Shown piece by piece: positions 23,580-32,250 of a DNA stretch of 33,150 nucleotides. The stretch is from Scatavimonas merdipullorum (GTDB taxonomy: Bacteria > Bacillota > Clostridia > Oscillospirales > Acutalibacteraceae). The position numbers and the translations under genes were made by a program. Positions within the stretch are counted from its first letter, which is position 1. Each line of letters begins with the position of its first letter. The notes beneath the pieces are model-generated. The model saw nothing but the letters and a program-made list of their open reading frames with translations, was not told the DNA's origin and ran no database searches. The stretch spans positions 1 to 33,150 of the forward strand of contig DVGH01000031.1 of NCBI GenBank assembly GCA_018712865.1. The letters are read 5' to 3'.

Positions 23580-24929
23580 TTACTTTTGCAAATTTTTTTC
23601 TCTTTTTTCCATAAAGTCGGTCGTATATGTGCCGTCTACAAAGGCAGGCGCAGAAAGTATTTCAATCTGCAAATCCCTGTTGTGTTCCACTCCATGAATA
23701 TTCAGCTCACTAAGCGCCATTTTCATTTTTCGAATTGCCTGCTCCCTGGTGCGGGCCTGGACAATCAGCTTGCCAATCATAGAATCATAAAACGGGGGAA
23801 TTTCATAATCCTGGTAAATCGCCGTATCAAAGCGCACGCACGGTCCGCCGGGAATATGAAGCTTATAAATCCTGCCGCAGCTCGGCCGAAAACCAAGGTC
23901 GGGGTTTTCCGCATTAATTCTGCACTCTATAGCATTTCCATGTATGTAAACCTTATCCTGCCGGATCGTAAGTTCATTGCCTGCAGCAATACGAATTTGC
24001 CACTGGACAAGGTCATTATTCGTAACCATTTCTGTAACGGGGTGCTCAACCTGCAACCGGGTATTCATTTCCATAAAATAAAAATTTCCATCCTGGTCCA
24101 GCAAAAACTCCACCGTTCCCGCGTTTATATAATGGACGGCCTGCGCCGCTTTTTTGGCGGCCTCCATCATTTTCTCCCTTGTCTGCGCATCAATCGCCGG
24201 CGAAGGGCTTTCTTCTATCAGCTTCTGGTTTTTTCTCTGTATGGAGCATTCCCGTTCGCCCAGACAAATGATATGCCCATATTTGTCGCAAAGCAACTGC
24301 ATCTCTATATGCTTGACAGGGCTTAAAAATTTTTCCATATAAACGGCACCGTCGCCAAACGCACTGTGCGCTTCGCTGGAAGCCGCGTAAAATGCGCTTT
24401 CAAAATCCTCCATGCAGTCCACGCGGCGGATTCCTCGCCCGCCGCCGCCGCTGCGCGCTTTAATCAAAAGCGGAAACCCAATTCTTTCTGCCTCTGCCTT
24501 TGCCTGTTCAATACTGCTGACAATGTCGCAGCCGGGCGTTACAGGCACGCCCGCTTCGCGCATAGTTCTTCTTGCTTTGTCCTTATCCCCAAGCAGCGCA
24601 ATCATTTGGGAAGAAGGGCCGATAAACTCTATATTACACTGCTCGCACAGTGAAACAAACTTTGCATTTTCTGAAAGCAGCCCATACCCCGGATGGATTG
24701 CCTGCGCGCCGGAGGCAACTGCAACGGTAAGGATTGCCGCCATATTCAGGTAGCTGTCCGCCACCTGCGGCCCTCCAACACAGTAGCTTTCGTCGGCAAG
24801 CTGCACATGCATTGCATTCTTATCCGCCTGGGAATAGATTGCAACCGTCGCAATCCCCATTTCTCTGCATGCCCGTATAATCCGCACTGCAATTTCACCG
24901 CGATTTGCTATGAGTATTTTGGAAAACAT
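23580..24929 (-). CDS. accC: Acetyl-CoA carboxylase biotin carboxylase subunit
   Basis: A 449-aa ATP-grasp enzyme that carboxylates the biotin on AccB using bicarbonate and ATP. It begins KILIANRGEIAVRIIRACREMG and has the glycine-rich ATP loop SGGGGRGIR (160-168). It also carries HIEMQLLCDKYG, ERECSIQRKNQKLIEE and the active-site stretch FMEMNTRLQVEHPVTE. A GGAGG ribosome site precedes the ATG. Length is usual and no motif is disrupted. Confidence 0.97.
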   Translation of the reverse strand: MFSKILIANRGEIAVRIIRACREMGIATVAIYSQADKNAMHVQLADESYCVGGPQVADSYLNMAAILTVAVASGAQAIHPGYGLLSENAKFVSLCEQCNIEFIGPSSQMIALLGDKDKARRTMREAGVPVTPGCDIVSSIEQAKAEAERIGFPLLIKARSGGGGRGIRRVDCMEDFESAFYAASSEAHSAFGDGAVYMEKFLSPVKHIEMQLLCDKYGHIICLGERECSIQRKNQKLIEESPSPAIDAQTREKMMEAAKKAAQAVHYINAGTVEFLLDQDGNFYFMEMNTRLQVEHPVTEMVTNNDLVQWQIRIAAGNELTIRQDKVYIHGNAIECRINAENPDLGFRPSCGRIYKLHIPGGPCVRFDTAIYQDYEIPPFYDSMIGKLIVQARTREQAIRKMKMALSELNIHGVEHNRDLQIEILSAPAFVDGTYTTDFMEKREKNLQK

Positions 24930-25003
24930 TTTATTCCTCCATAAAAGCGGATACCTTGCCGTCCGCTGTAAAAATTGTTGCCGCCGCTTTAAAAAAGCAC
25001 AGC

Positions 25004-25426
25004 CTATTCTTCATTCTTTACAAGCGCAAAGGCAAATTCCGCACTTGCGCAAAGTTTGCCATCCACATAGCCTTTGGCCTCTACAAAATAAAACGCGCCT
25101 CTGCTTTTTACCAACGTACATACCGTCTCAAGCGTGTCGCCGGGCAGCACCTTGTTCTTAAATTTTACATTGTCCATTTTGGTAAAATAAGGTGTTGTCC
25201 CCTTGGCGCGTTCCCCCAAAAGCACGCAGCTTGCCTGCGCCATCGCTTCACACAAAATCACACCCGGCACAACCGGATTGCCGGGAAAATGCCCCTGCAA
25301 AAAAAATTCGTCGCCGCGAATGGTAAGCTTTCCTTTGGAAGTATTTTCATCTATCACATCCGCTTCATCCACCAGCAGCATCGGCGCGCGGTGCGGTATA
25401 ATCTTTTTAATTTCTTCCTGGTTCAT
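25004..25426 (-). CDS. fabZ: 3-hydroxyacyl-ACP dehydratase FabZ
   Basis: A 140-aa hot-dog-fold enzyme that dehydrates 3-hydroxyacyl-ACP to trans-2-enoyl-ACP in each elongation cycle. The active-site His and Glu are H46 in GHFPGNPVVPG and E60 in ILCEAMAQ. It sits between accB and accC, as in the streptococcal cluster. It is the only dehydratase gene in the cluster, and neither FabM nor a second FabZ/FabN is seen. Confidence 0.96.
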   Translation of the reverse strand: MNQEEIKKIIPHRAPMLLVDEADVIDENTSKGKLTIRGDEFFLQGHFPGNPVVPGVILCEAMAQASCVLLGERAKGTTPYFTKMDNVKFKNKVLPGDTLETVCTLVKSRGAFYFVEAKGYVDGKLCASAEFAFALVKNEE

Positions 25427-25500
25427 GGATTTCCAACCTTTCTAAACAGCTCTTAGCTTTTACAGCTTTTTATGTACAAAAATTGGTAAAGCCGTCCCTC

Positions 25501-25962
25501 TTACAAAATTTTGAACAACGGCTGTCCAAACTCCACAATGTCCCCATTCTGCACGCAAATTTCCTTGATTGTGCCGTCCTGCGTCGCCGTAATTTCGTTC
25601 ATCAGCTTCATTGCTTCAATAATACATATGACATCGCCTTTTTTAACGGCAGAACCCACGCTTACATACGGCGCTGCATCTGGGGAAGGCGCTGCATAAA
25701 ACACACCCACCATGGGCGCTGTTATAGCCTGCATACCGTCGTCCTTTTGCGTTTCCGCCTTTGGTGCATCAAGCTGCCCAGAGGCCTGTGCCGCAGCATT
25801 TTGCGCCGGCTGTACCTCCCGGATTACTGTCGCAGGGGCACCTGTTTCTTTTTTAATCATCAGGCGCTGGCCCTTTTCATCCCTGATCTCAAAACAGGAA
25901 ATATCTGTTTTATCAATTGTATTAATTAAATCCTTCAATTGCTCCAGTTCATACATAGCCAT
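25501..25962 (-). CDS. accB: Biotin carboxyl carrier protein of acetyl-CoA carboxylase
   Basis: A 153-aa carrier that shuttles the carboxyl group on biotin between AccC and the AccAD transferase. A short N-terminal helical part and an Ala/Gln/Pro-rich linker (about 43-78) precede the biotinyl domain; the biotinylated lysine is K119 in EAMKLMNE. The ATG at 25962 has GAGGAG nine bases upstream. The open frame reaches back to 26052 but would overlap fabF without a ribosome site. Confidence 0.96.
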   Translation of the reverse strand: MAMYELEQLKDLINTIDKTDISCFEIRDEKGQRLMIKKETGAPATVIREVQPAQNAAAQASGQLDAPKAETQKDDGMQAITAPMVGVFYAAPSPDAAPYVSVGSAVKKGDVICIIEAMKLMNEITATQDGTIKEICVQNGDIVEFGQPLFKIL

Positions 25963-25987
25963 TGCAAACTTCTCCTCAGATTGTATT

Positions 25988-27214
25988 TTAAACCCTTTTG
26001 AATACAATACAGGCGTTATGCCCGCCAAAGCCCAGCGAGTTAGACAACGCAAAGTCCACCTGTTTTTCTATCGCCTTGTTTGGGATATAGTAAAGGTCGC
26101 ATTCTTCATCTGGAACTTCATATCCGACCGTGGGCGGAAGCACAGATTTAGAAAGGGCCAAAACCGAAAGAACCGCTTCACACCCGCCCGCAGCTCCCAG
26201 CATATGCCCGGTCATGGATTTTGTTGAGCTGATATAAAGCTCCGTTGCCTTTTGGCCAAACACCTGCTTTAACGCCTTGGTTTCCACCTTATCATTCAAC
26301 TGCGTGCTGGTTCCGTGCGCATTGACGTAAATCTGCGCGTCTGGCCCAACCTGCGCTTCTTCTATTGCAAGCGCAATCGCCTTTGAGGCGCCCTCTGCTT
26401 CCGGGTGCGGCGCTGTGACATGATATGCATCACAGGTATTTCCATAACCGCAAATTTCTGCATAAATTTTCGCACCTCTTTGTTTTGCATGCGCATATTC
26501 CTCTAAAACCACAATTCCGGCGCCTTCCCCGATAACAAAGCCGTCGCGGCGCTTGTCAAAGGGAACAGACGCAGTTTTTGGGTCGTTTCTTGTGGTAAGC
26601 GCCATACAGTTTGTAAAGCCTGCAATCGAAAGCGGTGTAACCGCGGCTTCCGCCCCACCCGCTATAATCGCGTCCGCATAACCGGCTGCAATTGCATGGT
26701 ATGCCTCTCCTATAGAATGCGTGCCGGTTGCGCACGCCGTTACAATAGGCAGGCAAACGCCCTTTGCCTGGTTTCTGATGGCAATGGTTCCAGAAGCTAT
26801 ATTGCTGATCATCATGGGTACAAAAAACGGAGAAACCTTTTTTGCCCCGCTGTTTTCAAGTGCAATGCAGTTGGCATTAAAGGTTTGCATACCGCCTATC
26901 CCGGTTCCGACATATACGCCAAACCGCTGCGGGTCTATGGCTCCCTTTATCCCGCTGTCTTCAACCGCCTGGGTGGCCGCAGCCACCGCATATTGTGTAA
27001 AAAGGTCGGTCTTTCTGATTTCTCTTTTTTCAAAATAGAGCGTTGGGTCAAAATCCTTGACCTCCGCAGCAATGGTTACTTTTAAATCAGACGTATCAAA
27101 TTTCCGGATGCTATCAATCCCGCATCTTCCATTTTCAATAGATTCCCATGTTGTCTTTACATCGTTTCCGACAGGAGTAACCGCGCCAAGCCCAGTTACT
27201 ACAACTCTTTTCAT
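25988..27214 (-). CDS. fabF: 3-oxoacyl-ACP synthase II (FabF)
   Basis: A 408-aa condensing enzyme that elongates acyl-ACP with malonyl-ACP. The Cys-His-His set is complete: C161 in VTACATGTHSIG, H300 in NAHGTSTQLND and H337 in KSMTGHMLGAAGG. The ATG at 27214 follows a GGAGGG ribosome site (MKRVVVTGLG); the 27-codon upstream extension is rejected. No separate fabB is present, so FabF likely performs all elongation condensations. Confidence 0.97.
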   Translation of the reverse strand: MKRVVVTGLGAVTPVGNDVKTTWESIENGRCGIDSIRKFDTSDLKVTIAAEVKDFDPTLYFEKREIRKTDLFTQYAVAAATQAVEDSGIKGAIDPQRFGVYVGTGIGGMQTFNANCIALENSGAKKVSPFFVPMMISNIASGTIAIRNQAKGVCLPIVTACATGTHSIGEAYHAIAAGYADAIIAGGAEAAVTPLSIAGFTNCMALTTRNDPKTASVPFDKRRDGFVIGEGAGIVVLEEYAHAKQRGAKIYAEICGYGNTCDAYHVTAPHPEAEGASKAIALAIEEAQVGPDAQIYVNAHGTSTQLNDKVETKALKQVFGQKATELYISSTKSMTGHMLGAAGGCEAVLSVLALSKSVLPPTVGYEVPDEECDLYYIPNKAIEKQVDFALSNSLGFGGHNACIVFKRV

Positions 27215-27275
27215 TGTGAGAATATCCCTCCTTGTTTTTTCATCCCGCAGGACCCTCTTTCCTGCAAAAAGCGCC

Positions 27276-28019
27276 TTACATTGCCATGCCGCCATCTACA
27301 CGCAATACCTCGCCCGTGATATAGGACGCATCGTCAGAAGCTAAGAACGCCACTGCGTTTGCAATGTCCTGCACCTGTCCTGTTCTGCGCATGGGGATAG
27401 AGGCTTTGATCGCTTCCTTTACCTTATCGCTCAACGCGTTGGTCATATCTGTGTCTACATAACCGGGCGCAATCGCGTTGCAGGTTACGTTTCTTGCCGC
27501 AAGCTCCTTGGCGACAGACTTGGTAAGAGCAATAATTCCCGCCTTTGCGCTTGCGTAATTGGCCTGTCCCGCGTTTCCGTTCAAGCCTACGACAGAGGCC
27601 ATGTTGATAATCCGACCGCTCCTTTTTTTCATAAAATGGGAGTAGGTATTTTTGATCATATTAAACGTTCCTTTTAGGTTTACGCGCAATACGCTGTCAA
27701 AATCTTCTTCCTTCATAGAAAGCACCAGGCTGTCGCGTACAATACCGGCGTTGTTTACAAGGATATCTATCCCGCCAAATTGCCCGATCACATCCTCGCA
27801 CAGCTGCTTTACCGCTGCAAAGTCAGAAACATCACAATTATACAGCGCACATTTTACCCCAAAAGCCTCAATTTCTTTTTTCGTTTCCTCCGCTCTTGTA
27901 TTGTCGCCTATATACACGGCGGCAATATCTGCGCCTTCCTGTGCAAGCTTTAACGCAATTGCTTTTCCAATCCCCTGTGAAGCGCCGGTAACCAGCGCCG
28001 TTTTCTTTTCAAATCTCAT
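27276..28019 (-). CDS. fabG: 3-oxoacyl-ACP reductase FabG
   Basis: A 247-aa short-chain dehydrogenase that reduces 3-oxoacyl-ACP with NADPH. The cofactor loop is TGASQGIG (11-18), NNAG follows at 89-92, and the catalytic Ser-Tyr-Lys are S142, Y155 and K159 (NYASAKAG). The C-terminus VLRVDGGMAM is typical. An AAGGA ribosome site precedes the ATG. It lies between fabD and fabF in the operon. Confidence 0.97.
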   Translation of the reverse strand: MRFEKKTALVTGASQGIGKAIALKLAQEGADIAAVYIGDNTRAEETKKEIEAFGVKCALYNCDVSDFAAVKQLCEDVIGQFGGIDILVNNAGIVRDSLVLSMKEEDFDSVLRVNLKGTFNMIKNTYSHFMKKRSGRIINMASVVGLNGNAGQANYASAKAGIIALTKSVAKELAARNVTCNAIAPGYVDTDMTNALSDKVKEAIKASIPMRRTGQVQDIANAVAFLASDDASYITGEVLRVDGGMAM

Positions 28020-28073
28020 GCGTACCGTTCCTTTCTATGATAAAAAATCCTTCGCCGCATTCCTTATGGCGGT

Positions 28074-28985
28074 TTACAGAAGCTCTTTTTTCACCTGCGC
28101 AAGCGTCTGTGCATCTTCTACATGGAACACACGTACCTGTGTATTGATCTTTTTTACAAGCCCGGACAGTGTTTTTCCAGGCCCTACCTCTATAAAGGTA
28201 TCTGCTCCCTGCGCGACTAAGTTTTCCACCGTTTTTTGCCAGTATACAGGGCTTTGCACCTGTTTTGTCAACAATGCTCTGCAGTCACCTTCATAAGGCT
28301 GTGCCGTTGCATTGGCATAAACCGGAATCTCAGGCTTGCCCCACGCAGCGTTTTCCAAATAAGCGTTCAGGCCCTGTGCCGCACTGTGCATAAACGGACA
28401 ATGGAACGCACCGCTTACAGCCAATTGTACTGCTTTTCCCTTTTGTTCCCGGACTGCCTGGCAAAATGCTTCCAGGTTTTCCTGCGTCATTGCAACAACT
28501 GTCTGTAATGGGCTGTTGTAATTGACAGGCCATGTGTTTTCAAACTGCTTGCAGAGCTTTTCCACCTGCTCTGCCGAAAGTTTTAAAACAGCTACCATAA
28601 CACCCTGCTGCTGCCCTGCCGCCTGATCCATCAGCCGTGCCCTTTCACATACAAGTGCAAAAGCGTCTTGCTGCGTTAAAATACCTGCATAGCCTATAGC
28701 TGCGATTTCCCCCAGAGAAAAACCAGCTGCAAAATCCGGTATAATTCCTGCCTCCCTGACTGCGCAGGCCGCGGCAAGGTCTACTGCAAATACGCAGGGC
28801 TGGGTATTGACCGTCTGGTCAAGCGCGTCCTTCTGCCCTGTAAAGCATAGCGCAGACGTCCCGGGACGTATATGGTCAACCATATCAAAAACCGCCTTTG
28901 CAGCTTTTGAACAGTCGCTGAGTTCTTTTCCCATGCCGGTGTATTGGGAACCCTGCCCGGCAAACATCAACACTATTTTACCCAT
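28074..28985 (-). CDS. fabD: Malonyl-CoA:ACP transacylase FabD
   Basis: A 303-aa enzyme that loads malonyl groups onto ACP. GQGSQYTGMG lies near the N-terminus, the nucleophile is S90 in AGFSLGEIAA (Phe where many enzymes have His, a tolerated variation) and the catalytic His is H195 in SGAFHCPFM. The start is the ATG at 28985, which overlaps the fabK stop by about 13 bp with GGACGG upstream; the longer frame to 29096 lies within fabK. Translation is therefore probably coupled to fabK. Confidence 0.96.
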   Translation of the reverse strand: MGKIVLMFAGQGSQYTGMGKELSDCSKAAKAVFDMVDHIRPGTSALCFTGQKDALDQTVNTQPCVFAVDLAAACAVREAGIIPDFAAGFSLGEIAAIGYAGILTQQDAFALVCERARLMDQAAGQQQGVMVAVLKLSAEQVEKLCKQFENTWPVNYNSPLQTVVAMTQENLEAFCQAVREQKGKAVQLAVSGAFHCPFMHSAAQGLNAYLENAAWGKPEIPVYANATAQPYEGDCRALLTKQVQSPVYWQKTVENLVAQGADTFIEVGPGKTLSGLVKKINTQVRVFHVEDAQTLAQVKKELL

Positions 28986-29920
28986 TTTTTGGCACCGTCC
29001 AATACTTTTTCCGCCTGTGTAAACAGATCTTCTATAATCTCCTTTGCAGTCTGCTCCTGCTTGACCATGGAAGCCACCTGTCCGGCCGGCACACATCCAC
29101 CGGACACATCTCCCTGTCTGGCTGCTTTTCTAAGCGCGCCCACACCCAGCTGCTCCAGCTCCTCGTCAGAAATCTGGCTGTTATACTCCTGCTTTAAATA
29201 TTCCCTTGTAAAAGCATTTTTTATAGAACGCACAGGATGCCCCAGGCGCTTACCTGTTACGACCGTGTCTATATCCTTTGCTTTTAAAATTTTATCTTTA
29301 TATTCCTGTGCGATCGTGCACTCCCTGGCAACCAAAAAGCGCGTACCCACCTGTACACCTACAGCGCCCAGCATAAAACACGCAGCAAGCTGCCGACCGT
29401 CTGCAATGCCGCCTGCGGCGATTACAGGGATCGACACTGCATCCACAACCTGTGGAACAAGCGCCATCGTCGTAAGGTCGCCCACATGTCCCCCGGATTC
29501 TCCGCCCTCTGCAATTACTGCAAAAGCGCCGTTTCTTTGCGCAAGCTTTGCAAGGGACACAGAAGGAACTACCGGAATCACCTTAATGCCCGCCGCATTC
29601 CAGTCCTTCATATATTTTGCAGGGTTTCCCGCACCTGTTGTCACAACCGGAATTTTTTCTTCTATAACGACTTTTGCGACCTCCCCCACATAGGGGCTCA
29701 TCAGCATTACATTTACTCCAAACGGCTTGTCCGTCAGTTCTCTTGCTTTTTTAATTTCTTCACGAAGCTGATCCCCGTTTGAATTCATTCCCGCTATAAT
29801 CCCCAGGCCGCCGGCGTTGCTTACGCCCGCCGCCAAAGAGGCATCTGCAACCCAGGCCATACCGCCCTGAAAAATAGGATACTCAATCCCCAGCAGTTCA
29901 TTGATGGGTGTGCTTATCAT
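28973..29920 (-). CDS. fabK: FMN-dependent enoyl-ACP reductase FabK
   Basis: A 315-aa TIM-barrel flavoprotein of the nitronate monooxygenase-like superfamily that performs the last reduction of each cycle. Visible blocks: PIFQGGMAWVADASLAAGVS near the N-terminus, VTTGAGNP, AEGGESGGHVG, the FMN-phosphate loop AAGGIADGRQLAA and GVQVGTRFL. Its place between fabH and fabD identifies it as FabK rather than a catabolic relative. It implies insensitivity to FabI-type inhibitors such as triclosan if no fabI is present elsewhere. GGAGG precedes the ATG. Confidence 0.95.
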   Translation of the reverse strand: MISTPINELLGIEYPIFQGGMAWVADASLAAGVSNAGGLGIIAGMNSNGDQLREEIKKARELTDKPFGVNVMLMSPYVGEVAKVVIEEKIPVVTTGAGNPAKYMKDWNAAGIKVIPVVPSVSLAKLAQRNGAFAVIAEGGESGGHVGDLTTMALVPQVVDAVSIPVIAAGGIADGRQLAACFMLGAVGVQVGTRFLVARECTIAQEYKDKILKAKDIDTVVTGKRLGHPVRSIKNAFTREYLKQEYNSQISDEELEQLGVGALRKAARQGDVSGGCVPAGQVASMVKQEQTAKEIIEDLFTQAEKVLDGAKKWVK

Positions 29921-29960
29921 ATGCTTTTCCTCCGTTTATGTAATGTTGGTTTTACAAAAC

Positions 29961-29990
29961 GCCGCGCGCCGGTTTGGGGCGGCGGCCTTT
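29961..29990. other. GC-rich stem-loop between fabH and fabK
   Basis: GCCGCGCGCC pairs with GGGGCGGCGGC with one mismatch around a GGTTT loop, immediately after the fabH stop. On the minus strand only four T follow, so it is more likely an attenuator or mRNA-end stabiliser than a full terminator. It sits where acpP is usually found. Confidence 0.5.
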
Positions 29991-29991
29991 T

Positions 29992-30951
29992 TTAAATATC
30001 CCACCGAAGCACGCAACTACCCGTGGTAAGTCCTGCGCCAAACGCGCACATGGCAATCAGATCTCCCTTTTTCAGACGGCCGCTTCTGTGCGCGTCGTCC
30101 AGCGCCATGGGCATGCAGGAAGCAGACGTATTGCCGTAATGCGCAATATTTTTAATATACCTTTCCGCCGGAATCTGCAGCCGGGACACCGCTGTGTCAA
30201 TAATCCGCGTATTTGCTTGGTGCGGGATCACATGATCAATCGCATCCTGCGTAAGCCCAGCCTGTGCAATGGCGTCTTTGAGTCCACGCACCATGGCTGT
30301 TACCGCAAACTTATAGACTTCCGGCCCATCCATATGCAAAACCGGCCTGTAGGATGGATGCTTATAAAACGGCGATGTATTTTCCCCATGCGGCGCATAC
30401 AAAACGTCTGTATCGCCTTTGGCCGTCAGACAGATCGATTTGAGTGCGTCGCCTTTTTCCAGCACCACCGCACCGCCGCCGTCTCCAAACAGCACACAGG
30501 TGGAGCGATCCTTCCAATCTGTAATATTGGACAGGTTGTCCGCCGCTATGACAAGCACTCTTTGCACTCTGTCCCGCGCAAAAAAGCCGGCGGCTACATC
30601 GAGCGCATACATAAATCCGGAGCAAGCCCCGTTTATATCAAACGCAGGGCACGAAGCGCCCAGCTCCTTTTGCACCACGCAGGCCTGCGAAGGGGTGATG
30701 TACTCCCCTCTGAGCGTCGCGCATATAATCAAATCCAGCTGTTGTGCGGTAATATTTGCGTTTTCCAGCGCATTTTTTGCTGCGCCTACACAAATATCGG
30801 TAATCGTTTCTGTCGTGCATACATGTCTTTCATGAATGCCGGAACGCTTTCTGATCCATTCGTCACTGGTATCTACCATGGTGGAAATTTCTTCGTTGGT
30901 GAGTATGTACTCCGGAACAAATTTCCCCGTACCTGTTATGCGGAAGCTCAC
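29992..30951 (-). CDS. fabH: 3-oxoacyl-ACP synthase III (FabH)
   Basis: A 319-aa enzyme that starts fatty acid synthesis by condensing an acyl-CoA with malonyl-ACP. The Cys-His-Asn triad is C110 (NGACSGF), H244 (PHQANTR) and N274 (HYGNTSAS). The start is a GTG at 30951 that shares GTGA with the fabT stop (30948-30951), with GGAGGGG nine bases upstream, so it is translationally coupled to the regulator. Primer preference (straight or branched) cannot be told from sequence. Confidence 0.96.
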   Translation of the reverse strand: MSFRITGTGKFVPEYILTNEEISTMVDTSDEWIRKRSGIHERHVCTTETITDICVGAAKNALENANITAQQLDLIICATLRGEYITPSQACVVQKELGASCPAFDINGACSGFMYALDVAAGFFARDRVQRVLVIAADNLSNITDWKDRSTCVLFGDGGGAVVLEKGDALKSICLTAKGDTDVLYAPHGENTSPFYKHPSYRPVLHMDGPEVYKFAVTAMVRGLKDAIAQAGLTQDAIDHVIPHQANTRIIDTAVSRLQIPAERYIKNIAHYGNTSASCMPMALDDAHRSGRLKKGDLIAMCAFGAGLTTGSCVLRWDI

Positions 30952-31421
30952 GATTTTAACCCCTCCATCTTTTTAAGCCTTGCGCTTAAAAACGTATTCA
31001 TTCTGTCCATACAGTTAAGCAAAATGCCCTTTTCCTGCTGTGTCATGCCACTTGTAATACTTTTGGCAAGGCTTTTATGAAAACGCTTATGTATACGGTC
31101 GGCATGCCTGCCGCTGTCTGTCAGCTGCACATATACCAGCCTGCCGTCCTCCAAGCCCTTTTTCTTTACGGCATACCCTTTTTTTACAAGCTTATTGACC
31201 GCGATGGTTACAGAAGAAGGCGTGATCATCAGTTCGTTTGCAATATCCCCCATCACCCTGCCCCGGATCGGATCACGGTTAATGACCTCGATCAGATGCA
31301 ATTCTGTAATGGAAAGATTAAAACGCTTGGAACGCGTAAGCATATTCTGCTCCACTCTGGAAAAAAGCGAATAGCTTTGCTCCAAAACAAAATGAAATCT
31401 TTCAATGAAATCCTCTGACAT
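30948..31421 (-). CDS. fabT: MarR-family regulator FabT
   Basis: A 157-aa winged-helix repressor. The recognition region is ITELHLIEVINRD followed by MGDIANELMITPSSVTIAVNKLVKKGYAVKKKGLEDGR, and a C-terminal helix serves dimerisation. By place and length it is FabT, which in streptococci and lactococci represses the same cluster when bound to long-chain acyl-ACP. The ATG at 31421 has AGGTGG upstream; a GTG four codons earlier lies within that site. The candidate operator at 31459-31477 overlaps its own promoter. Confidence 0.92.
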   Translation of the reverse strand: MSEDFIERFHFVLEQSYSLFSRVEQNMLTRSKRFNLSITELHLIEVINRDPIRGRVMGDIANELMITPSSVTIAVNKLVKKGYAVKKKGLEDGRLVYVQLTDSGRHADRIHKRFHKSLAKSITSGMTQQEKGILLNCMDRMNTFLSARLKKMEGLKS

Positions 31422-31458
31422 GCTTCCGCCCACCTTTTTATAACCCTGCCGGCCTATA

Positions 31459-31477
31459 TAGTTTGATTGCTTAACTA
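31459..31477 (-). promoter_or_regulatory. Candidate FabT operator
   Basis: The inverted repeat TAGTT-N9-AACTA abuts the -10 element and covers the expected start site, an ideal place for repression. On the plus strand it begins AGTTTGATT, the same half site as the published streptococcal FabT box; the other half diverges. Confidence 0.6.
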
Positions 31478-31506
31478 ATTTTATATCTACACTTTGTATT
31501 TGTCAA
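31478..31506 (-). promoter_or_regulatory. Sigma-A promoter of the fatty acid operon
   Basis: On the minus strand TTGACA (31506-31501), a 17-bp spacer and TAAAAT (31483-31478). It is the strongest promoter seen before the 11 genes. Confidence 0.85.
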
Positions 31507-31631
31507 GAAAACAACGTGCAATTCTCCGTCTGTCTTCTCTATTTTACCTTTATAATATATTTCAAACGATTTTTTTGTAATAATATGGTTTATATCACGA
31601 TTGATCCACATTTCTTTCTTTTATACAGCCG

Positions 31632-31952
31632 TCAGCTGCAAAAATCTTCTAAAAGCCGGGTCAGCTCCTTTTGTCCATATGCTTGTATTCCCTGCTTAAG
31701 CGTCTTCTGGTCATATTCCGGCAACGTTTTAATTTCCACTTCCGTTATTTTAAAGGGCCTTTCACTGCCTTGTGAAAAAACCGCAAGCCGGCCGTTATAG
31801 TCTTTGAGATAATAGACCGCTTCACTTGTTGTATCCGTCGGATTTTCTGCCTGTGCCTGGTTTTGTGCCGGAAACAGCGTAAATACCAGAGCCGTTACGG
31901 CAATTGCCGCAAAAAGCACGCTTACAATTATAACCAAACGTTTGCTGATCAT
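31632..31952 (-). CDS. Small membrane-anchored protein with BofC C-terminal-like domain
   Basis: A 106-aa protein with an N-terminal membrane helix (about residues 5-27), a short Gln/Thr linker and a C-terminal domain from VYYLKDYNGRLAVF to LTRLLEDFCS. The YLK-YNG-x-VAVF start and the TLPEYDQKTLKQGI block recall the BofC C-terminal domain found in many Clostridia; BofC in Bacillus inhibits the SpoIVB protease in sporulation. The N-terminal BofC region is missing, so the role is uncertain. The ATG at 31952 follows GAAGGGA; the 10-codon upstream extension lacks a site. It is likely transcribed alone. Confidence 0.8.
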   Translation of the reverse strand: MISKRLVIIVSVLFAAIAVTALVFTLFPAQNQAQAENPTDTTSEAVYYLKDYNGRLAVFSQGSERPFKITEVEIKTLPEYDQKTLKQGIQAYGQKELTRLLEDFCS

Positions 31953-32147
31953 AGCCGTCCCTTCTCCCCTCTGCCGCTGCATGACTTTCCTGTTTTTTTA
32001 TAAAATTTGGCCGCTGTATTGCAGTTCTTTTATCTTTAGTATTGCAGCGCCGGTAAAGTTTATACTGCAATGATTAAAACGCCCTGAAATTAACAGAATA
32101 TTAATGAAATAATCAAAAAAAAGATTCCTTTTTCTTCCTTTTAGTGT

Positions 32148-32153
32148 TATAAT
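32148..32153 (+). promoter_or_regulatory. Possible -10 element for PBP gene
   Basis: TATAAT lies 98 bp before the start codon, with a weak -35 position (TTCCTT). TATACT near 32207 is an alternative. Confidence 0.35.
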
Positions 32154-32250
32154 GTGAAATAAGTGTATCGTCTTTTTGTGCAGGCACTGCTTTATAGGCT
32201 TTTTATACTATACTTGGATTTTCAATTTTTACAGGGAGGTCGGCCACTCT

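Noticed and set aside
28973..29920. FabK as a catabolic nitronate monooxygenase
   Set aside because: The superfamily is shared, but the gene lies between fabH and fabD and overlaps fabD, which points to enoyl-ACP reductase.
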